From NCBI GenBank assembly GCA_002314555.1, contig DCGF01000026.1, forward strand, positions 1 to 16,031: a stretch of 16,031 nucleotides of DNA. The letters are read 5' to 3'. The notes under the pieces were generated by a model, which saw nothing but the letters and a program-made list of their open reading frames with translations, was not told the origin of the DNA and made no database searches. Origin of the DNA: Ruminococcaceae bacterium UBA1785. GTDB taxonomy: Bacteria > Bacillota > Clostridia > Oscillospirales > Acutalibacteraceae. Positions within the stretch are counted from its first letter, which is position 1. Each line of letters starts with the position of its first letter. Position numbers and translations under genes: made by a program. This document shows positions 13,093 through 16,031 of the stretch, piece by piece.

Positions 13093-14352
13093 TTAGTACT
13101 GTCCATATACGTGTACAAATTCATTAACTGCTGCATAGTTTTTAAGATCTACATCGCCAGGAGCTAATAGAACTTTGTCTGTTGCAAATACATAACCGCC
13201 GTCAATTCCGACTTCATTAATAAGCTTTTTAGCATAATCAATACATTCGCTCTTTGTGCCATTCCTAAGCATAGAGAGAGGCATACCACCCATAATTGAG
13301 TTGTTCTTGCCAAGTGTTTTCTTTGCTTCAAATATGTCATCATTTTCAACAACAAATGTTACGGAGTTTTTAGGTACACGCTCATTGAGCATTTGAAGTT
13401 TCTTTTCGCCCCATTGGCCCTCAAGTACTGTAAACATATGGCCACCATGATTTTGAATATATGTTGCGAATTCAACAAAATCATCAAGATATAATTCTTC
13501 AAATTGGTCATCACTTAAGAATGGAGGCATATGACAAGGATTTAATATCCATGGAAATTCTTGAAGTTTTGGTTCTCCGCCTCGAATAACAGCATTGATA
13601 CCATTGTCAAGTAACCAAGGGAGAGTCTTGATGTGTGGAGGCATAGTCATCATAAGATGAGTCATTTTAGTGAGATCATAACAATAGTCTTTAATTGCTT
13701 CTTTTGCTTCAAGTAATGCTTCCTTGTTACGGCGTATATCAATTGTTGTACCTTTAAAACCACGGAGAAAATCAAAATAGAAATCAAGTGGCATTTCTGC
13801 TGAGCCACCAACGACAACAGGCATGCCGAGGAATTTTTCAAAATAGAGGTTGCCAACAACAAGTGTTCCTGCAAATTCTAAGAAAGGTGGAAGAGAAGCG
13901 AAGAATGCCTTGAGCTGGTCTTCGTTTGAAGCGTCGAATTTTGGGAACTTACGAGGAAGGAATTCATCTAATATCCACATTACTGGATCTTTAGAAATCT
14001 TTTCGTAATCAGCAGGTGTCATAGGACAATCTTCTTTGTGCTGTAAAGTTACTCCGTCATCTGAGGCAAAGAAAACTTCTGAACCTAGAACCTTACCGAG
14101 TTTTAAAGAGTGAGTAAGATATGATACATACGCGCAATCAAAATAAATATCTTTGTAAATTTCGCCGTATGACTTTGCATGTTTAATAAGGTGACCCTCT
14201 ACATCTTTAATAGTAGTACCAGCATATGCAAGGGCATAACTTTCAATAAATGAACAAACGGGAATTCTGTCTGGAGTTTTACCGTTTGCGACGTCAATCA
14301 TACGCTGCTTTTTTTCAGCGTAAACAGACTTGTTTTTGCTAAAATCTACCAT
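13093..14352 (-). CDS. Uroporphyrinogen decarboxylase/MtaA-CmuA family protein
   Basis: This 419-residue TIM-barrel protein belongs to the URO-D superfamily. It opens with KKQRMIDVANGKTPDRIPV, the usual first motif (RxxxaxxgkxpDRvPV). FLEFAGTLVVGNLYFEKFLG (about 158-177), NPCHMPPFLSDDQFEELYL (261-279) and GGHMFTVLEGQWGEK (293-307, H295) match the methyltransferase branch. There, His and Cys residues bind Zn and the protein moves methyl groups between corrinoid proteins and coenzyme M or another thiol. Length above 400 and the clostridial context argue against a heme-pathway HemE. AGGAG at 14361-14365 fixes the start. It is divergent from a cobalamin riboswitch and followed by a 67-residue gene. 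No corrinoid protein or substrate methyltransferase gene is in view, so the reaction is not known. Confidence 0.8.
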   Translation of the reverse strand: MVDFSKNKSVYAEKKQRMIDVANGKTPDRIPVCSFIESYALAYAGTTIKDVEGHLIKHAKSYGEIYKDIYFDCAYVSYLTHSLKLGKVLGSEVFFASDDGVTLQHKEDCPMTPADYEKISKDPVMWILDEFLPRKFPKFDASNEDQLKAFFASLPPFLEFAGTLVVGNLYFEKFLGMPVVVGGSAEMPLDFYFDFLRGFKGTTIDIRRNKEALLEAKEAIKDYCYDLTKMTHLMMTMPPHIKTLPWLLDNGINAVIRGGEPKLQEFPWILNPCHMPPFLSDDQFEELYLDDFVEFATYIQNHGGHMFTVLEGQWGEKKLQMLNERVPKNSVTFVVENDDIFEAKKTLGKNNSIMGGMPLSMLRNGTKSECIDYAKKLINEVGIDGGYVFATDKVLLAPGDVDLKNYAAVNEFVHVYGQY

Positions 14353-14395
14353 ATTAATATCTCCTAAATAATTATTTACTAATAAATACCATATG

Positions 14396-14421
14396 AATGA
14401 ACAATACCGTTTGTGTTCATT
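14396..14421. promoter_or_regulatory. Candidate operator at the MtaA-like transcription start
   Basis: AATGAACA (14396-14403) and TGTTCATT (14414-14421) are perfect 8-base arms with a 10-base spacer. The right arm covers the predicted start near 14419 on the minus strand, a good position for a repressor. The half-site is the same 8-mer as at 8022-8029 before the TetR gene. Confidence 0.45.
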
Positions 14422-14425
14422 AATA

Positions 14426-14454
14426 ATTATATGCTAAAACCCTTTACAATACAA
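14426..14454 (-). promoter_or_regulatory. Promoter of the MtaA-like/67-aa operon
   Basis: Read on the minus strand, TTGTAT (14454-14449), 17 bases, TATAAT (14431-14426). Transcription would start near 14419, with a leader of about 65 nt before ATG 14352. Confidence 0.65.
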
Positions 14455-14471
14455 TAAAAATGATGTAGAAT
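14443..14471 (+). promoter_or_regulatory. Promoter of the riboswitch-ECF operon
   Basis: TTTACA (14443-14448), 17 bases, TAGAAT (14466-14471). Transcription would start near 14478, just before the riboswitch aptamer. Its -35 box directly abuts the -35 box of the divergent promoter (14449-14454). Confidence 0.6.
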
Positions 14472-14490
14472 TAGCGCATAAAATTGAAGA

Positions 14491-14608
14491 GAAGATATTC
14501 AGGAAATCAGGTTAGAATCCTGAGCAGTTCCCGCTACTGTAAGCAGTTATGCTGAGCCAGAATACTGAATGCTTGAGACGCTATATGTGCGGGAGTGCGC
14601 ATAGGTCT
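14491..14608 (+). promoter_or_regulatory. Cobalamin (B12) riboswitch, short form
   Basis: The core of cobalamin aptamers is readable. Closing stem P2 is ATTCAG (14497-14502) with CTGAAT (14565-14570). The hairpin TCAGG-TTAGAAT-CCTGA (14507-14523) corresponds to the GGUGxxAAUCC element. CAG/CTG (14525-14527, 14537-14539) closes loop L5, which contains CCCGC and is followed by the common CUACUGUAA. The 3' box GAGCCAGAATAC (14554-14565) matches GCCAGnAnAC. L5 bases TCCCGC (14529-14534) are exactly complementary to GCGGGA (14589-14594) in the following hairpin, the classic L5-L13 kissing contact. Only a 4-bp hairpin (AGCA/TGCT, 14542-14553) stands where larger riboswitches have long extra helices. 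It should turn down the ECF transporter genes when corrinoid is plentiful. Confidence 0.9.
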
Positions 14609-14613
14609 TTTTT
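14576..14613 (+). terminator. Riboswitch P13 hairpin with U tract
   Basis: TATGTGC (14584-14590) pairs with GCGCATA (14597-14603) around GGGAGT, and AGAC (14576-14579) can pair with GTCT (14605-14608) below a bulge. Six T follow at 14608-14613. The loop provides the kissing partner for L5, so the hairpin can act as both ligand-stabilised P13 and an intrinsic terminator. Confidence 0.65.
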
Positions 14614-14628
14614 GTTTGTGTAAAAACG

Positions 14629-14664
14629 GTCACAACAGTTTATCTGTTGTGGCTTTATTTTTTT
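14629..14664 (+). terminator. Second terminator before the ECF genes
   Basis: CACAACAG (14631-14638) pairs with CTGTTGTG (14644-14651), extended by G-C and T-G pairs at the base, around a 5-base loop. TTTATTTTTTT follows. It ends only a few bases before the Shine-Dalgarno of the T-component gene, so transcripts must read through it for expression. Confidence 0.8.
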
Positions 14665-14683
14665 GTTGAAAGGAGGGCGAGAC

Positions 14684-15547
14684 ATGGATAAAAGAAATGC
14701 TTTTGAGAATTTTAATCCGATTGTAAATATCATTTTCTTTTTGTTTGCAATTATATTTGGAATGATATTTATGCATCCGCTATATTTGATAATTTCAAGT
14801 GTTTTATCAGTAGTATTTTATATTAGCGTTGCGGGAGATAAAGCTTTTAAACTCTTTATTACCATGTTACCAATCGTGCTGCTTGTGGCACTCTTAAACC
14901 CTCTTTTGAACGACAGAGGAGATACGGTACTCTTCGTCTACTTTAATAGGAATTACACGTTAGAGGGACTTATATATGGAATAGTGTTTGCACTTATTGT
15001 TTTAGTTGTCTCATTTTGGTTTGCATCATATTCAAAACTTATAACATCAGATAAGTTTATCTATATCTTTGGGCCGCTGGCGCCGGCGCTGTCTCTCGTC
15101 TTTACGATGGTGCTGCGTTTCGTGCCTAATTATCTAAAAAAAGCTCGTCAGATAATTACGGCGAGAAAGAGTATCGGTAAAGGCGGAAAAAAAGATGCGC
15201 CAGCAGTACTCGGCGCGCTTACAACATGGGCTTTCGAAAGTGGTATCACCACTTCCGAAAGTATGAAAAGCCGTGGATACGGCAGTGGTAAGCGCACAAA
15301 CTACAGCATCTATAAGTTTAGAGCATCTGATTTATTAGTTTTAGTTTTGATGACTTTGCTTTCTATCATAGTTGCTTTTTGCAGCATCAAAGGTGGAACA
15401 AGTGCTTCATTTGTACCGACATTAATCTTTGAAACAAACACATATACATTCGTCGGAGCAGCAGCTTATGCTTTGCTTCTTCTGATTCCAAGTTTAATCA
15501 ATCTTAAGGAGGTGATCATGTGGCAGATTTTGAAATCAAAAATCTAA
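14684..15547 (+). CDS. ecfT: ECF transporter T component (EcfT/CbiQ family)
   Basis: This 287-residue membrane protein couples ATPases to a substrate-binding S component in energy-coupling-factor vitamin or metal importers. It has about five or six hydrophobic segments (near 15-33, 35-50, 57-73, 92-117, 126-146 and two close to the C-terminus). The cytoplasmic coupling helices carry the short Arg motifs expected for T proteins: ITARKSIG (A160-R161) and ESMKSRGYGSGKRT (R197-G198). The start is ATG 14684, with AAAGGAGGG at 14669-14677; an in-frame TTG at 14663 lies before the Shine-Dalgarno. Its 3' end overlaps the ATPase gene by 28 bases. The upstream cobalamin riboswitch points to corrinoid or cobalt as the cargo. 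The S component should be encoded beyond the window. Confidence 0.9.
   Translation: MDKRNAFENFNPIVNIIFFLFAIIFGMIFMHPLYLIISSVLSVVFYISVAGDKAFKLFITMLPIVLLVALLNPLLNDRGDTVLFVYFNRNYTLEGLIYGIVFALIVLVVSFWFASYSKLITSDKFIYIFGPLAPALSLVFTMVLRFVPNYLKKARQIITARKSIGKGGKKDAPAVLGALTTWAFESGITTSESMKSRGYGSGKRTNYSIYKFRASDLLVLVLMTLLSIIVAFCSIKGGTSASFVPTLIFETNTYTFVGAAAYALLLLIPSLINLKEVIMWQILKSKI
15506..15517 (+). promoter_or_regulatory. Full-length Shine-Dalgarno of the ATPase gene
   Basis: AAGGAGGTGATC is the exact 12-base complement of the 3' end of bacterial 16S rRNA. It sits inside the T-component gene, with seven bases from its AGGAGG core to GTG 15520, and decides that start over the ATG at 15518, which belongs to the T-component frame. 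Confidence 0.85.
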
Positions 15548-16031
15548 GCTTTTCGTATTCGACAAGCCCAGATAGAAAAGTTCTTGATAATGTTTCTCTT
15601 ACTATCGAAAAAGGTCAGTATATTACTCTCTGCGGTAAAAGCGGTAGTGGTAAAACAACTCTTTTAAAGCATCTAAAAACTGTACTTACGCCACATGGTG
15701 AAACTTCCGGAGAAATCTTGTTTAATGGTAAACCACTCGCTGAAGTTCCACTACGTGATCAATCAACTTTTATTGGTTATGTAATGCAAAATCCTGATGC
15801 TCAGATAGTTACAGATAAGGTTTGGCATGAACTAGCTTTTGGACTCGAGAACTTAGGTCTTGATCAAAAAACTATTCGTCTTCGTGTAGCCGAGATGGCA
15901 TCTTACTTTGGTATTCAAAGTTGGTTTGATAAGGATGTCTCAGAACTTTCAGGTGGTCAAAAACAACTTTTAAACCTCGCAGCTATTATGGCTATGCAGC
16001 CATCGGTATTAATTCTTGATGAACCTACTTC
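15520..16031 (+). CDS. ecfA: ECF transporter ATPase (EcfA/CbiO type), 3' end beyond window
   Basis: The first 170 codons of an ABC ATPase that powers the ECF importer on the cytoplasmic side are present. Translation from GTG gives VADFEIKNLSFSYS. Walker A is GKSGSGKT (39-46), the Q loop is GYVMQNPDAQIV (Q90), the signature is LSGGQ (143-147), and Walker B is SVLILDEP (162-169, E168). VWHELAFGLENLGL after the Q loop is typical of CbiO/EcfA proteins that pair with a T component, rather than other importers. The frame is open to the last base. The gene starts 28 bases before the T-component stop, behind a full-length Shine-Dalgarno, so translation is probably coupled. A second ATPase (as in EcfA-EcfA') or a fused one may follow. 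Confidence 0.95.
   Translation, partial: MADFEIKNLSFSYSTSPDRKVLDNVSLTIEKGQYITLCGKSGSGKTTLLKHLKTVLTPHGETSGEILFNGKPLAEVPLRDQSTFIGYVMQNPDAQIVTDKVWHELAFGLENLGLDQKTIRLRVAEMASYFGIQSWFDKDVSELSGGQKQLLNLAAIMAMQPSVLILDEPT

Noticed and set aside
13093..14352. Naming the URO-D-family protein HemE (heme biosynthesis)
   Set aside because: It is over 400 residues, its NPCHMPPF and GGHMFTVLEG stretches suit the MtaA/CmuA branch, and no other heme gene lies nearby.
14663..14683. TTG start for the ECF T component
   Set aside because: The codons to 14683 contain the ribosome binding site AAAGGAGGG of ATG 14684.

Overview
The window is AT-rich DNA from a low-GC Firmicute. It has sigma-A-type promoters, strong AGGAGG ribosome binding sites, a CIRCE-controlled groES-groEL operon and a cobalamin riboswitch ahead of an ECF transporter. 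GroES, GroEL and the MATE pump look clostridial, and I would guess Lachnospiraceae or a relative. This rests on recognition of protein style only, without a database search.

Layout, left to right. A tRNA-Trp missing its first 7 bases opens the window. It is followed by a short thymidylate-synthase-like gene and a MATE efflux pump, which read as one operon. A tRNA-Thr(GGT) with its own promoter and terminator comes next, then a cytoplasmic family-2 glycoside hydrolase (2590-4311). groES-groEL converge on the hydrolase across a shared bidirectional terminator. Divergent from groES is a single O-antigen ligase/polymerase-type membrane protein. A TetR regulator gene (8053) then heads a tight five-gene set: regulator, NAD-type atypical SDR, steroid-5-alpha-reductase-like (DUF1295) membrane protein, unknown multi-pass membrane protein, and a protein whose motifs resemble ferredoxin-dependent bilin reductases. 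An RluA-type pseudouridine synthase follows. Its promoter lies so close to the start codon that the mRNA looks leaderless. On the minus strand are a uroporphyrinogen-decarboxylase/MtaA-type protein and a 67-residue unknown protein. Divergent from these, a cobalamin riboswitch precedes an ECF transporter T component and an ATPase gene that runs off the end.

How the parts fit. The right end is probably a corrinoid locus: riboswitch-controlled ECF uptake genes lie back to back with an MtaA-like corrinoid-methyltransferase relative. Their promoters share a centre, with -35 boxes that abut. The TetR-led operon (8053-11761) is the best candidate for an undescribed pathway. It combines two putative reductases, a DUF1295 membrane enzyme and a possible bilin-reductase-fold protein, so it may reduce a tetrapyrrole, steroid or isoprenoid-like compound; the substrate is unknown. 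An 8-base half-site (AATGAACA) occurs in palindromes at the predicted start of the TetR operon and of the MtaA-like operon. Their spacings differ by exactly 10 bp, which hints that one regulator might see both.

Intergenic regions are very compact. In three places a promoter -35 box or spacer lies inside the terminator of the preceding transcript. I saw no CRISPR array, insertion sequence, phage gene or origin.
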